A DNA stretch of 64,000 nt from Isochrysis galbana (GCA_018136815.1 CM030935.1:2330192-2394191), one strand, 5' to 3'; shown: positions 10,803-19,524, numbered from the stretch's first letter. A program made the numbers and translations. The notes: a model not told the origin generated them from the sequence alone.

Positions 10803-11957
10803 TCACCATGCATGCCTCGGCGCCACAGGCGGAGCATCGGAAATCGCAGCCGGCATCCTGTCCGACTGGACGACGGTGATTCCCACAGGCCCGCTTCGTT
10901 TTCGAATGTTCTCTTCGAGAGACCATGCACGGTCACGTTCTTCATCGGTGAGTGTACGTGGTATCCTTGTGGCACCGGTCATAGAGCCTCCTTTGCTGAC
11001 CGCATTTGCGGCAGCCGCTGCTTTAGCCAATGAGGCAGACATGCTAACTCTCTGAGGCCGCATTGTATGCTGCACCGATTCATTGCACAAGACATGCGAG
11101 GCTAGTTGGCCTGCCCCCGCGGAAACCTTAGTTGGCCGAACATTTTGTGACACTCTCAACTCTGCAAGAAGCCGCCTCAAGATAATAGAATCACTGGCAG
11201 CAAGTCCGTCAAGTGAAGCTGTGCTATCCCTGTCGGTGCGATGCAGGGGACAGCGCAGCAGAATGGACGCAAGCGCTTGGCGCGATTGTGCGGGGACACA
11301 ACGGATGTCACGCATGATGCCATTCGAGATGGCAAGAATCCAATGCCATGTCTCAGCATCTCGTAGAGCGCAGAGGGAATGGAGCAGCCCTATTACTCCG
11401 GCTCGGATCAGCGACGGGATGAGCGCGGGCAGCTCTGCGGCAACGGCTAGGATGGGCAGGCCATGAGCCCTCAACGATGCATCTTGGGCTCGCAGAATAC
11501 CCACCAAAACTGCAAGTGTGCCCGACTTGTCGAGGTCTCTGCAACCCCCCGTGTCAAGAACGAGCCATTGGACGAGTTGCAGCACCAGTGCACCAAGTGC
11601 GTCACCCTGCATCAGCAGGTCGCAGACAGCGTCCCATAGAGCTGCCGTGCGCACCTTCCCAGCCAGCCCAACTGCCTGTGCACGTGAGGTACATGCGGCG
11701 AACCGGCCACTCAGCCGATGCGCCGCAGCCACCCGGTCACGGGTTGCCGCAGTGGCGTCGGTGAGGACAGCAATCAGCTCCGACTCGTCCCCACCCAGCT
11801 GACGCAGGCGCGTCGCAGCAGCCTCCTCCCCGATCCGTAGCTCTGGTGCTGTCCTGCCGCCGCGCGCAGCTGAACGGCCGCCGGACATTCCTCTGCTACA
11901 CGCTTGCCTATTCACGGTGATCCCTCTGTCTGGAGTTTTGTAGTAGAAGGGACTCAT
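10803..11957 (-). CDS. Helical-repeat protein of unknown function
   Basis: This is a single uninterrupted frame of 384 codons. Met 1 (11957) or Met 24 (11888, MSGGRSAARGG) could be the start; the second is preferred because the stretch before it is not protein-like. From about residue 40 the sequence is a run of amphipathic helices (LIAVLTDATAATRDRVAAAH, LWDAVCDLLMQGDALGALVL, LPILAVAAELPALIPSLIRA) in the spacing of ARM/HEAT-type repeats. A basic, Ser-rich tail and a charged LTDEERDRAWSLEENIRKR segment follow. There is no signal peptide or membrane helix. I do not recognise an orthologue. Codon use resembles the neighbouring host genes and no transposon motif is present. Confidence 0.7.
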   Translation of the reverse strand: MSPFYYKTPDRGITVNRQACSRGMSGGRSAARGGRTAPELRIGEEAAATRLRQLGGDESELIAVLTDATAATRDRVAAAHRLSGRFAACTSRAQAVGLAGKVRTAALWDAVCDLLMQGDALGALVLQLVQWLVLDTGGCRDLDKSGTLAVLVGILRAQDASLRAHGLPILAVAAELPALIPSLIRAGVIGLLHSLCALRDAETWHWILAISNGIMRDIRCVPAQSRQALASILLRCPLHRTDRDSTASLDGLAASDSIILRRLLAELRVSQNVRPTKVSAGAGQLASHVLCNESVQHTMRPQRVSMSASLAKAAAAANAVSKGGSMTGATRIPRTLTDEERDRAWSLEENIRKRSGPVGITVVQSDRMPAAISDAPPVAPRHAW

Positions 11958-12002
11958 AGTCTCACAGTCCCCATGTGCCTTGGTGTACGCTTAATAAAAA
12001 AA

Positions 12003-13560
12003 CATCTGAAGATTCTGGGCTACACACCTACTAGTTACGGGACTTCCCCTCGCTACTAATACCGCCCTTATCGTCCCTCCCTCCACCTCTTTCCCTGCCC
12101 CCCTTCTTTCCTTTTTCTTCGGTTTCCGGGTTCCGGTTCCGGGGTCCGGCCTTGGTCCTTAGTATTGGTACATTGGTACACTACCTAAGGCCTGGTTCGG
12201 AGTGTGGGGTCCGGGCAGGCCTTTTGAGTTTTTGCTTTTGTCGTGCGTGCCCACCCGGTCACGAGTTGAGTGTTCAGGTTCTGTCGGGCTCGTGGCGTCC
12301 CTAGTGGTCACCTTGTTCGTTTTGTCTATAATGGCATAATGGCTCATTCGCCTCTGCTGTTTCGTTGCCCTTTGGTCTTTGGTCTCCTCGACAGCGTGTG
12401 GTATCCTCAGCTTGGTGGCTAGCTCCACCAGCTCCTCGCTGGGTCTAAGCCCACCCTTGTCGTTCATAGTGAAAACGGGTCTCAAATCGCTTATGTCTAT
12501 CCTTTTTTTGTGGGTTGTCGTCCCCTCTCCCCATTCCCGCTTGGGCAGTTGTTGCCTGCGAGTCGGTGTCGTGCGCGAAAAGTAGTGCTTTGCTTAGCGT
12601 GACGTATCTCTCTATTATTCTCATCAGTAATGATTCTTCCGAGAAAGCCACACCGTCGTAATGTATCCTATAGAAGTCTGTAATGATGTACCTCCATGCT
12701 AGTAAATATAGTGTGTAGAGCGCCTTTGGGGCGTCACCTTCACCTTTCGGAAATATGAATAAGTTGTCGATAATAGCCCCAGATGCGTGGGGCCCCTTTT
12801 CTGGAGCGCTCTTTAAAGGGATTTCGGGGTGTTTTATCCATTGTAATCTACGCCCGGTACGTGCGTTTGTCCACATTATTCTGTCTACGGATCTCTTTAC
12901 CGCCGCGTGGAACGACCTTGGGGCCGCTAGCTAGTGTTTGTAGCCAGTATCTGGGGATAGATAGGGATAGAGTATATGAGAAAGTTGGTTCCTTTCGTTT
13001 TGCAGTGTATAGATAGGTTGCTCGTGATCGGTGCGTATATGGTGGTTCTCTTTTCTATTTCATCGGTGCGTATATGGCCTGGGGCCCTCCCAGGGGCCAG
13101 GGGACTCCTACTCCTAGGATGGTTGCATATTCGCTCCTTTTCAGCAATTTATATCTTTCTTTGAAATCTAGCGGGCGGGCGCTTCCTCTTCAGAGAGCCC
13201 ATTCTAAGTCCCTCAAACTTTTGGTCGTTGTTAGGCTTGCCACATGAGGCCGCCGCGTATCCTTTCTACCCATCTGAGGGAGCGTGCTAGGCTGCAATAG
13301 TCAGCCGCTAAGAGTTGTGTGTCGTCGGCAAACTCTCAGCTGCCCACTGGAGGTCGACGGACGCCGCGTCGGCTCCGCGGTCTACGGTTTTCCTTGACTT
13401 CTATGTGAAGTATTGCCAAGACCTTGGTTTGCGCCTTCGCTGTGCGAGCTCCGCGTGCCTGGAGCGCTTTCGTTGCGCCGTGCGCCGTCGCGCGTCGTTA
13501 ATTAGCAGTATGGATTGATGTCCATTACTCATTACCGCCTGCCAAGCCCACCACCCAGCG
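12003..13560 (-). pseudogene. Decayed LINE ORF2 3' half with 3' UTR, minus strand
   Basis: Reading the minus strand from about 13350 down: EFADDTQLLAADYC (reverse-transcriptase catalytic motif, preceded by an in-frame TGA), SLARSLRWVERIRGG, ATILGVGVPWPLGGPQA, then an open stretch (12876-12445) with RIMWTNARTGRRLQWIKHPE matching the plus-strand LINE at 3899-5248. A C-terminal tail (12485-12159) carries LRPSEELVELATKLRIPHAV. The 3' UTR ends at 12003 with the family signature CCCAGAATCTTCAGATG followed by oligo-T. Several frameshifts and stops make it a pseudogene. Sequence above 13350 is less certain. Confidence 0.8.
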
Positions 13561-14020
13561 GCAGAAGATGATATCTGGTCTGGGTGGTGGGTCCCGCGTC
13601 CCGCCAGATGCGCTGTGAGGCGTTCTGGCAGGATCTTGGGCTTTCCTCCTCGCCGCGGCGTAGTGCGCCACGCACGACGAGGCCCGTCCGGAGGCCGCCC
13701 ACGGGCCTCGCCTCATCGATCAGCGCCGGATCTGGCACTGTCAGAGAGAGGAGGGCCGCGAAGGCAGCCTCAACGCAAAGGCTCGTCAGCCACGCGTGGA
13801 CGGCCGCGTCGGTGAGCTGGTCTTGGTTCTCGATGCCGAGTTCGAGTGAGCGCGAATCCTGCGAGGGGCGGGTCGGGATGGTCGGGGCGGGGTATTTGGT
13901 AACCAGGGTAGCCGCGTGCGCGCGCTGTGAGGAGCTGGGTCTGGGTGGGCTGCGCGGGCAATGACGCCAGAGGATCAGAGGGCGGTCGGACTGTCGGCAG
14001 CCCGACACGGCGCTGCATCG
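13560..14020 (-). pseudogene. Possible coding remnant (resembles a Ulp1-type protease start), minus strand
   Basis: A minus-strand frame contains LTDAAVHAWLTSLCVEAAFA, which has the feel of the N-terminal part of a C48/Ulp1 cysteine-protease domain (W-L-x-D-x-x-I-x-x-Y-L pattern). Catalytic His, Asp and Cys could not be located. The upstream part (TRPSQDSRSLELGIENQD) is repeated at about 58380-58470 on the plus strand, so this is a dispersed sequence, probably part of a mobile element. The assignment is speculative. Confidence 0.25.
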
Positions 14021-14185
14021 GGCGGGAATCAAATACCGAAGCATGTAGCTTAGATATAGAGGAACAGATCCCCCCGCGGGCGCGAGCGCCAATTCTTTAC
14101 GGGTAGAGCGTGAGCGCGCGTGACGGAGGGGGGGGGGGGAGAGGGGGGGCGAATCGCACCATTTCTTTGCGAACATCATCGTAGT

Positions 14186-14295
14186 GGCAGGTGGCCCCCC
14201 CTGGAGGTTTTTATTGGGCATCGCGCCACGGTCAGAAAATGCAGCCCAACCCTTACTAGCAGTTAAAAAGCTTCTGTTTGACCGCTCTAACATAG
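14186..14295 (+). repeat. Short dispersed repeat ending in TTTGACCGC (copy 1)
   Basis: The block runs GTGGCAGGTGGCCCCCCCTGG, TTTTTATTGGGC, GGTCAGAAAATGCAGCCCAAC, CCTTACTAGCAGTTAAAAAG, TTTGACCGCTC. It is also found at 26805-26912 (+), 17003-17085 (-) and 57971-58090 (-). Inner GGTCA and outer TGACC boxes are inverted, suggesting a compact MITE-like unit. Here and at 26805 a LINE 3' end lies about 30 bp downstream. Confidence 0.65.
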
Positions 14296-14319
14296 CGAGC
14301 AACACCCACCACATCCGGA

Positions 14320-14586
14320 AACTCAAATCCCAGAGAACGAACAAACGCAAACAGACAAGAAATCAACCCAACACAAAAGGTCTGCCCAGAATACAAGCTT
14401 TGAACCGGGCCCATGGTAGTGCACCTGCACCCGGGCCGCACCCTGGAAACCGATGAAAAAGGAACGCAAGGGGGGAAGGGGAAGGGAGGAGTGAAAGAAG
14501 GGAATTGAGGGCGATGTCGATGGGGAGGTAGTGCATACCCAGATGGTAGTAGGTGTAAGCCCAGAATCTTCAGATGATTTGTAACG
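14320..14586 (+). mobile_element. LINE 3'-end fragment
   Basis: The copy carries the family landmarks: AAAAGGTCTGCCC, ATGGTAGTGCACCTGCACCC, GGGCGATGTCGATGGGGAGG and the terminus GTAAGCCCAGAATCTTCAGATG. No coding sequence remains, so it is a 5'-truncated retroposed copy or a short non-autonomous relative. It abuts the 3' end of the dehydrogenase gene at 14672. Confidence 0.75.
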
Positions 14587-14671
14587 TGCAGGCCAAAATG
14601 GCGAGGACAAGGGCAAGACTTGCCGGAGAACAGTTGCCAAGATTGCCAAAATTCTCTCATCTCAATCAAAA

Positions 14672-15757
14672 TCAGGGACATCCATTCTTCGCGGTCTCTG
14701 TGATGACACTCCACACTCCAACTGGAATCGGCAGTGTCCCCTGCTTCTGCCGCTCAGCAGCGATTTTCGCTGAAGATTCGCCAGGAAGTCGAATCGATGG
14801 CCCGGATGCCTTGACTGTCTGGAGAATGGATGCAGCCTTTGATTCAAAGTCATCAACAAGCCCTGACGGTTTGATCGCGATCATCAGGTGCCCCCAGCTC
14901 TTGGCGGCCTTTTTCGAATCGCATTGGCCAAGGACAGCGGCACCCGGCAGGGCGCCGGCGAGGAGCTCGACGATGAGGGATAGCCCCGCGCCCTTGTGGC
15001 CACCGAATGTTGCAATAGCTCCACCTTCAAGTGCGTGTGCTGCACTAGTCGTCCACTTGCCATCAGGGTCATAGGCCACACCAGGGGGCAAAGGCTCTCC
15101 CTTGGCCTTGGCCGTTAAGACACCAAAGAGAGCGATGGCCGACGTGGCCATGTCAAAAGTGAGAGGAGGTCCGGCAGCGTTTGGAACACCAACAGCGATT
15201 GGATTGGTTCCAAAGACTGCCTTGCCTCCTGCGGCAGCCGCAACAAATTCTGGTGAATTTGCAAGACAGATACCGATGACACCCTTCGTCGCCATCCTGT
15301 TCGCATAGAATCCAAGCTGGCCTGAGGAGGTTGAGGTGTTGTACGACCCGACGACAGAGATAACTGGAGCATTTTCGCCTGTGACCTTCTCTGAAGCGAG
15401 GTCGCATGCAGTAATGGCCGCAAGCATGCCAGGACTTTGGTTGCCATTGACCACCGCGGAGGAGGCGCTATCGCGCTCGATTGTTGGGCTTTTGGCACCC
15501 GGAGCTGGCGCCATGAGCGCCGGCTGGTACATCTTGACGAGGCCCTGGTTGTTGCCACATAGCTCTGCGCCCACCATGATGTCCGCCTGCAGGCTCGCAT
15601 CACGGTCTCCCCAACCAAGCTTGGCGAGGGCCGCGGCTGTCGTCGCTCGCGCCTCCTCAATGGGCACGTGGACTACCTTGGCAGCGGTGCAACGCGAGCG
15701 CGTCCAGCCCAGCCGGCCCGTCAAACGAGGTATCGCACGGCCCGCGGCGGCGGACAT
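14672..15757 (-). CDS. Malate/L-lactate dehydrogenase, Ldh2 family
   Basis: NAD(P)-dependent 2-hydroxyacid oxidoreductase of the Ldh2 fold (malate, lactate, sulfolactate or ureidoglycolate type); the exact substrate cannot be told from sequence. It is a single exon of 361 residues, normal family length. The first 25 residues are rich in Arg/Ala/Ser with no acidic residue, like a mitochondrial presequence. Family segments are AELCGNNQGLVKMYQPALM, FGTNPIAVGVPN, LTFDMATSAIALFGVLTAKA and GGHKGAGLSLIVELLAGALPG. The usual SHG and SNHFG motifs, the latter with the catalytic His of classic members, are replaced by GNNQG and STSSGQLGFYA. That is a variant subfamily pattern and could mean altered chemistry. 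Met 1 at 15757 gives the presequence. Confidence 0.9.
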   Translation of the reverse strand: MSAAAGRAIPRLTGRLGWTRSRCTAAKVVHVPIEEARATTAAALAKLGWGDRDASLQADIMVGAELCGNNQGLVKMYQPALMAPAPGAKSPTIERDSASSAVVNGNQSPGMLAAITACDLASEKVTGENAPVISVVGSYNTSTSSGQLGFYANRMATKGVIGICLANSPEFVAAAAGGKAVFGTNPIAVGVPNAAGPPLTFDMATSAIALFGVLTAKAKGEPLPPGVAYDPDGKWTTSAAHALEGGAIATFGGHKGAGLSLIVELLAGALPGAAVLGQCDSKKAAKSWGHLMIAIKPSGLVDDFESKAASILQTVKASGPSIRLPGESSAKIAAERQKQGTLPIPVGVWSVITETAKNGCP

Positions 15758-15879
15758 CTTCTGGTTGCTCGTCGGGTTTCGGTCCGTCGTCGGTTTGGTA
15801 GGCCGGCAGTAAGAGTTTTATTCATAGCAACTACTACTTGGACAGTATGACTTTATTTCTGCGGGATCGTAGACAGTTG

Positions 15880-16065
15880 CTAGACAGTTGCATCGTCGGC
15901 AACCGAGCCCCTACCGCGCGATGGGGGTTCGACAACGTGTGCGATCCCTAGTTCCGAGGCGATGGTCTCAATCTCTACGCTCGGGATCAGGCGCCCCTTC
16001 GAGAAGGCAGGATTGATAACATCGAAAATCTCACATTCACATTCATCATTCATCACCATCATTCA
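15880..16065 (-). pseudogene. LINE ORF2 C-terminal fragment
   Basis: The minus-strand frame reads KGRLIPSVEIETIASELGIA then HVVEPPSRGRGSVADD and stops. The first part aligns with KGGLRPSEELVELATKLRI plus PHAVEE at the C-terminus of the LINE copy at 12485-12159. Nucleotide-level relatives of the last 80 bases occur at 55925-55975 and 61607-61690. It is a short, isolated retroposed fragment. Confidence 0.5.
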
Positions 16066-16100
16066 TATTCATATTCATATTCATATTCATAGGTCATAGG
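16050..16100. repeat. Short tandem repeat (CATTCATATT / TAGGTCA)
   Basis: CATATT units recur at 16060-16085, followed by four AGGTCAT units at 16090-16112; a similar AGGTCATAGGTCATAGG tract recurs at 16975-16990. It is a simple microsatellite. Confidence 0.7.
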
Positions 16101-16102
16101 TC

Positions 16103-16510
16103 ATAGGTCATATCAACTATCAGTAAAACTGATAGGGTCATGGGGGCCCCGTGCCCCCCTTCCTCCATCGCAGACACCCCCTGGGTGGGCCTGCACACTC
16201 AACCTCAGCCCCTGCCTGCTGGCAGGGGCTCAGCTGACATCACTCTGGCCCAAACCCTCGCCGAGCGCGCGCTGCGCGCCGCACGCACTCGCCTGCACTG
16301 GCCCTCGCTCGTACTGACCCCCACTCCACCACTGAGCCACAGACCACCTGAGCCGACAGGAAGGCACCCAGGGCCAGCGAGGCCAGCGAGGGAGAGGCAG
16401 GAGAGGCCAGGGGCCCAGCCCCAGCCTCCACTGCCCCCTGAGCTGGCCCAGCTGGCCCTCTGGGGGGACCCGAGGGGCCCCTCAGAGGGGGGCCATGGCG
16501 CGCGCAGGCA
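16103..16510 (-). repeat. Palindrome-ended element family, GATAGTT-type copy
   Basis: The terminal palindrome AACTATCAGTAAAACTGATA at 16106 is followed by GGTCATG and a GC hairpin GGGGGCCCCGTGCCCCCC. The interior, with CCCAGCCCC/CCCCTGCC...GGCAGGGGC, is shared with 36679-36870. In the convention used here the element ends at 16106, pointing left. The right limit is approximate. No coding potential. Confidence 0.6.
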
Positions 16511-16739
16511 TCGCACGCCCGTAGGAGAACGAAGAGAACGACGAAAAAAGCACGACAAAAAAACGACACGATCTGACACACAAAAAGGTAATACTCACGC
16601 CTGTTTACGGTATGTTTTCAGGCCGACACCTCGAGCGACATGCGAATGCCGCGAAAGCGCGGCGACACTTGAAAAAGACGCGAGAAGAGGGGGCCGAGAC
16701 CCCCCAGGGGCACGAAGTGTCACGAGCAACAGGCGTTTA

Positions 16740-16975
16740 CGTTTGTTTTGCCACAGGAACACCACACCAGCAGGTCTGCCCCAGCCCACCCCCTGCACTT
16801 GGCCCGTTGTAGTGCACGCGGGCCCCCCCCCGATACCAAAGACAAAGGAATGAAGGGGGTAGTGTAAGGGAGTGAATAAACTGGGGTATAGGCGATGTCG
16901 TTAGTGAGTACCGTGAGTACGTGGACCCGTATAGCTAGCATGAGTAGCCCGAATCTTCAGATGTTTTATAGGTCA
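16740..16975 (+). mobile_element. LINE 3'-end fragment
   Basis: The copy has the family landmarks CAGGTCTGCCC, GTAGTGCACG.GGGC, AAAGGAATGAAGGGGG, GGCGATGTCG and the terminus AGCCCGAATCTTCAGATG followed by TTTTAT. No ORF remains. The upstream stretch 16560-16740 may belong to the same insertion. Confidence 0.7.
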
Positions 16976-17002
16976 TAGGTCATAGGATCATAGGGCATTG
17001 CG

Positions 17003-17085
17003 GTCAAACAGGGGCTTTTTAACTACTAGTAAGGGTTGGGCTGCATTTTTTGACCGTGGCGCGATGCCCAATGAAAAAAAAACTT
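17003..17085 (-). repeat. Short dispersed repeat ending in TTTGACCGC (copy 2)
   Basis: Reverse orientation of the block at 14186-14295: GCGGTCAAACAGGGGC, TTAACTACTAGTAAGGGTTG, GGGCTGCATTTTTTGACCG. It directly follows the LINE end at 16975, by about 28 bp. Confidence 0.6.
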
Positions 17086-17094
17086 CTTAACATT

Positions 17095-17312
17095 CTCGCC
17101 GCGCGCGCGACTCTGCACAACATCCATGCAGCGGCCAGGGAGTGCGGCTCGCGACCCGCGCCCACTGGGGGTCTGGGTGGTTGTGTTGAGTGCCCTGCTC
17201 ATGTCAAAAGGCAGAGCATGGGGATGACCGACAGGCCCCCCGGAGGGGAATCGGTGCCTGAGAGGGGGGACGCGAGGCGCCCCCCCATGCTGAACTAAGT
17301 ATAAACTTAGTT
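17095..17312 (+). repeat. Palindrome-ended element with perfect terminal palindrome
   Basis: This is the best-preserved terminus of the family: the hairpin GGGGGGACGCGAGGCGCCCCCC, then ATGCTG, then AACTAAGTATAAACTTAGTT (17293-17312), a palindrome with 8-bp arms. The left part (CTTAACATTCTC.CCGCGC.CGCGACTCTGC) matches sequence at 41092-41130, suggesting a further relative there. No coding potential. Confidence 0.65.
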
Positions 17313-17723
17313 GATCACGAGCCTTTTGAGAAGCTGACCCAAAAAATCCCTCCCCGCAAATGCGCACAGGCAACCCCCCAAGGAGGGGAGGGACAAGAAG
17401 ACGACCAAAAGTTCCAAATGGACCACTCACAGATCATTTTGACGTACGTTCACCTCCACCTCCACGGACCGTGGAATCAAGATCAAGGACGAGGAGGCGT
17501 TCAACGCCTCAGCGCCATCGTGGCGCACCTCAATGCCCTTGAAGGCGTGGACCTCGAGCCCGACTTCATTGCGAAGAGCTCGGCGGGCCCATGGGAGGTC
17601 CTGGTCACGGCCGACTGCGCCCAACAATACAAGGCCAAGTTCAAGTTCAAGTACCAGGGCCAGGGCGTCGGCTCGCTCTTCGCGCTCCATGGGGCCGAGT
17701 CTTTTTCATTCAAGTTACTTTAG
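17313..17723 (+). CDS. Unknown ORF, possibly LINE ORF1-like, partial
   Basis: The plus-strand frame is open from within the palindromic repeat end through 17723; the first Met is at 17418. It contains HLNALEGVDLEPDFIAKSSA then GPWEVLVTADCAQQYKAKFK and YQGQGVGSLFALHG. The alternating strand/helix pattern with GPWEVLVTADCAQQY looks like an RRM-type nucleic-acid-binding fold of the kind found in LINE ORF1 proteins; this is an impression, not a match. With no start context and repeats on both sides, it may be a transposon fragment or one exon of a host gene. Confidence 0.35.
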   Translation, partial: DHEPFEKLTQKIPPRKCAQATPQGGEGQEDDQKFQMDHSQIILTYVHLHLHGPWNQDQGRGGVQRLSAIVAHLNALEGVDLEPDFIAKSSAGPWEVLVTADCAQQYKAKFKFKYQGQGVGSLFALHGAESFSFKLL

Positions 17724-18078
17724 TGTTGAGAGACCTGCCGTATCATGATCATAGACAATCACAACGACAACGAGCACGCAAATCCAATCAAACACAATCA
17801 TGCGGGCAGCGTACGCATACACAAGAGTGAAAAGTCAAAGCGACACTTACCACTTAATGGTCACATTACTATCGGGCTATGTGTTTGTCATTGCATCAAG
17901 CCGTGACTTGAAGCGATGCCATTGCATGGAGCGGATGAATGCTGTCGTTGCGGCAGAATAGCCGTATGCGAGTGCTGGCAGCCCTGGAGAGTCAAGACAC
18001 CGCCCGGCTGAAGCGCGAAACACCCACCACAAAGGACAGCTGCTATTCTGTGTAGGCCTAATCCACAGCATTGCTTCT

Positions 18079-18624
18079 TCAAGTGTTGCAGCATTTCTTG
18101 TATTTTTTGCCACTGCCACAGGGACAAGGGTCGTTGGGCTTAGTTTTAGCCGATTTCGCCTCTGTCAACCCAGCCGCTTTCTTAACAAGAGGCTGGAAGC
18201 TCTTGTCCTTGTAGAGGACGAAACGGTGGTCCTCAGGCTTGGAAGAAATGACCTGCTTCCCCAAGTTGTTCGTCACGACGCCCCGCTGATGAGAGTCGTA
18301 ACATGTCTCACAGACGTCGTGGTTGGGACAGTCCTTGCATTTGTATCTGTATCCCACTATGGCGACACCACACCCATCACAGGTAATTCCAGGGTGCTCA
18401 CCGAAGTAAGCCGTCTTCTGCTCCTCCTCCTTAGCCCGCTTCAAGCGGAGTGCCTCAAGTTTGGCCTCGATCTCAGCCCGCTTGGCCGCCTGGGCGGCGG
18501 CGAGCTCTTCCGGCGTGCTTGCCGCTGAGGAGGGCGTCTCGGCCATCTGCGGCGCACAGAAAGGCCAAGCCGACGGGCGTGGCGCGAGACTGGCGACGAG
18601 TGGCCGCTCGGGCCGCGACGCCAC
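18079..18624 (-). CDS. ZZ zinc finger and SEC-C motif protein
   Basis: Two small zinc modules on one 181-residue single-exon protein. After a low-complexity leader and a charged coiled coil (about residues 40-70, AAKRAEIEAKLEALRLKRAK), a ZZ-type finger spans roughly 77-125: GITCDGCGVAIVGYRYKC, then DCPNHDVCETCYDSHQRG, with the trailing His in EDHRFVLY. The C-terminus (165-180) is a textbook SEC-C motif, NDPCPCGSGKKYKKCC, which binds zinc in SecA and many other proteins. ZZ fingers usually bind peptides or histone tails. Met 27 (18546, MAETPSSAAST) is a likely alternative start, since the first 26 residues look like translated UTR. Partners and process are not deducible. Confidence 0.88.
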   Translation of the reverse strand: MASRPERPLVASLAPRPSAWPFCAPQMAETPSSAASTPEELAAAQAAKRAEIEAKLEALRLKRAKEEEQKTAYFGEHPGITCDGCGVAIVGYRYKCKDCPNHDVCETCYDSHQRGVVTNNLGKQVISSKPEDHRFVLYKDKSFQPLVKKAAGLTEAKSAKTKPNDPCPCGSGKKYKKCCNT

Positions 18625-18879
18625 GAATTCGGTGCAGAGAGACCTTTCTCTTTTCTTCTTTAAAATTTTAAAAAGAGAAATGTACTAGTCGTAGTAAGCC
18701 CCCACCCCTACCCCTACTATCAACAGTACTACCCATGAATTCGCCTAAGGGATCATGAGCCGTCACTTGGATCATTTAGCCGCCGTTGTCACTAACCGTT
18801 GCGCGCCGGTAGGAATCCTTGGTTCAGCGTCTGGAAATATTTGTACTTATAGTAATAAGTATAAGTAGTAAGTAGAAGC

Positions 18880-19375
18880 AACTAAGTTTATACTTATACT
18901 TGGTTCGCCCATGGGGGGGCACGAGGCCCCCCCTCTTCTCCACTCCTCCCCTGCCGTGGGGGAGGAACCACCCATCCTCCTGGCATGCCTGATGGCTTGC
19001 CAGGAGGGGACTGCCCTGCTGACCCACTCTCTTCCCCACAGGCTCGCCTGGTTCGTTCGCTCGTCGCAGCCCCGGCGTGGCCAGCCCATTGCTCCAACCC
19101 CTCCTCCCCCCGTGTTCGACAGGCAGACAGGTGCAGGGTGGGGGCCCCTGAGGCTCAGGAGCACCAGCGAGGGAGAGGCAGGGGAGGCCAGGGCTCAGCG
19201 CTCAGCCCCAGCCTCCTCTCCCCCCTGAGTTGGCCTCCATGAGCCTCCGGGGGTCGTCAATGGGCAATGGGCAGCTGCAGGCCTGCCGCAGGCGCGCCAT
19301 CGCGCGTGCCGCAGGAAAGGGGAGAGAGCGCGCGGAGAAGGGGGTGGGCGGAGCGAGAGTTCCGCTTACCGAAAA
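18880..19375 (-). repeat. Palindrome-ended element family, long copy
   Basis: Inverted relative of 52785-53283, sharing over 450 bp: terminal AACTAAGTTTATACTT..GGTTCGCCC, a hairpin of G7 and C7 around CACGAGG, CCACCCATCCTCCTGGCATGC, GACAGGCAGACAGGTGCAG and a GCGGA(G/A)CTCTCGCTC far end. The two copies lie in opposite orientation 34 kb apart. There is no convincing ORF; the multiple open frames reflect GC-rich composition. Confidence 0.75.
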
Positions 19376-19524
19376 ATAGGTAAGTCCCGCACCTGTTTAC
19401 AGGATAAGTCGGGACTGAGGCCGCCGCCAGCCCGGTAGGCGTATATAGGAGGAACGGGAGAGCGGATCACCGGCCCTGCAAAGTGAAGTGGCGTGTCGCC
19501 TCGTGATCCTGTACATTGTACTTT

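Noticed and set aside
13532-14350. A 272-codon minus-strand gene as a whole
   Set aside because: Only a short central part is protein-like; the upstream part is repeat and low-complexity, so only a remnant is reported.
16140-16853. 237-codon plus-strand frame in the repeat region
   Set aside because: GC-rich repeat translation, Arg/Pro-rich, crossing from one repeat into another; not conserved in the related copies.
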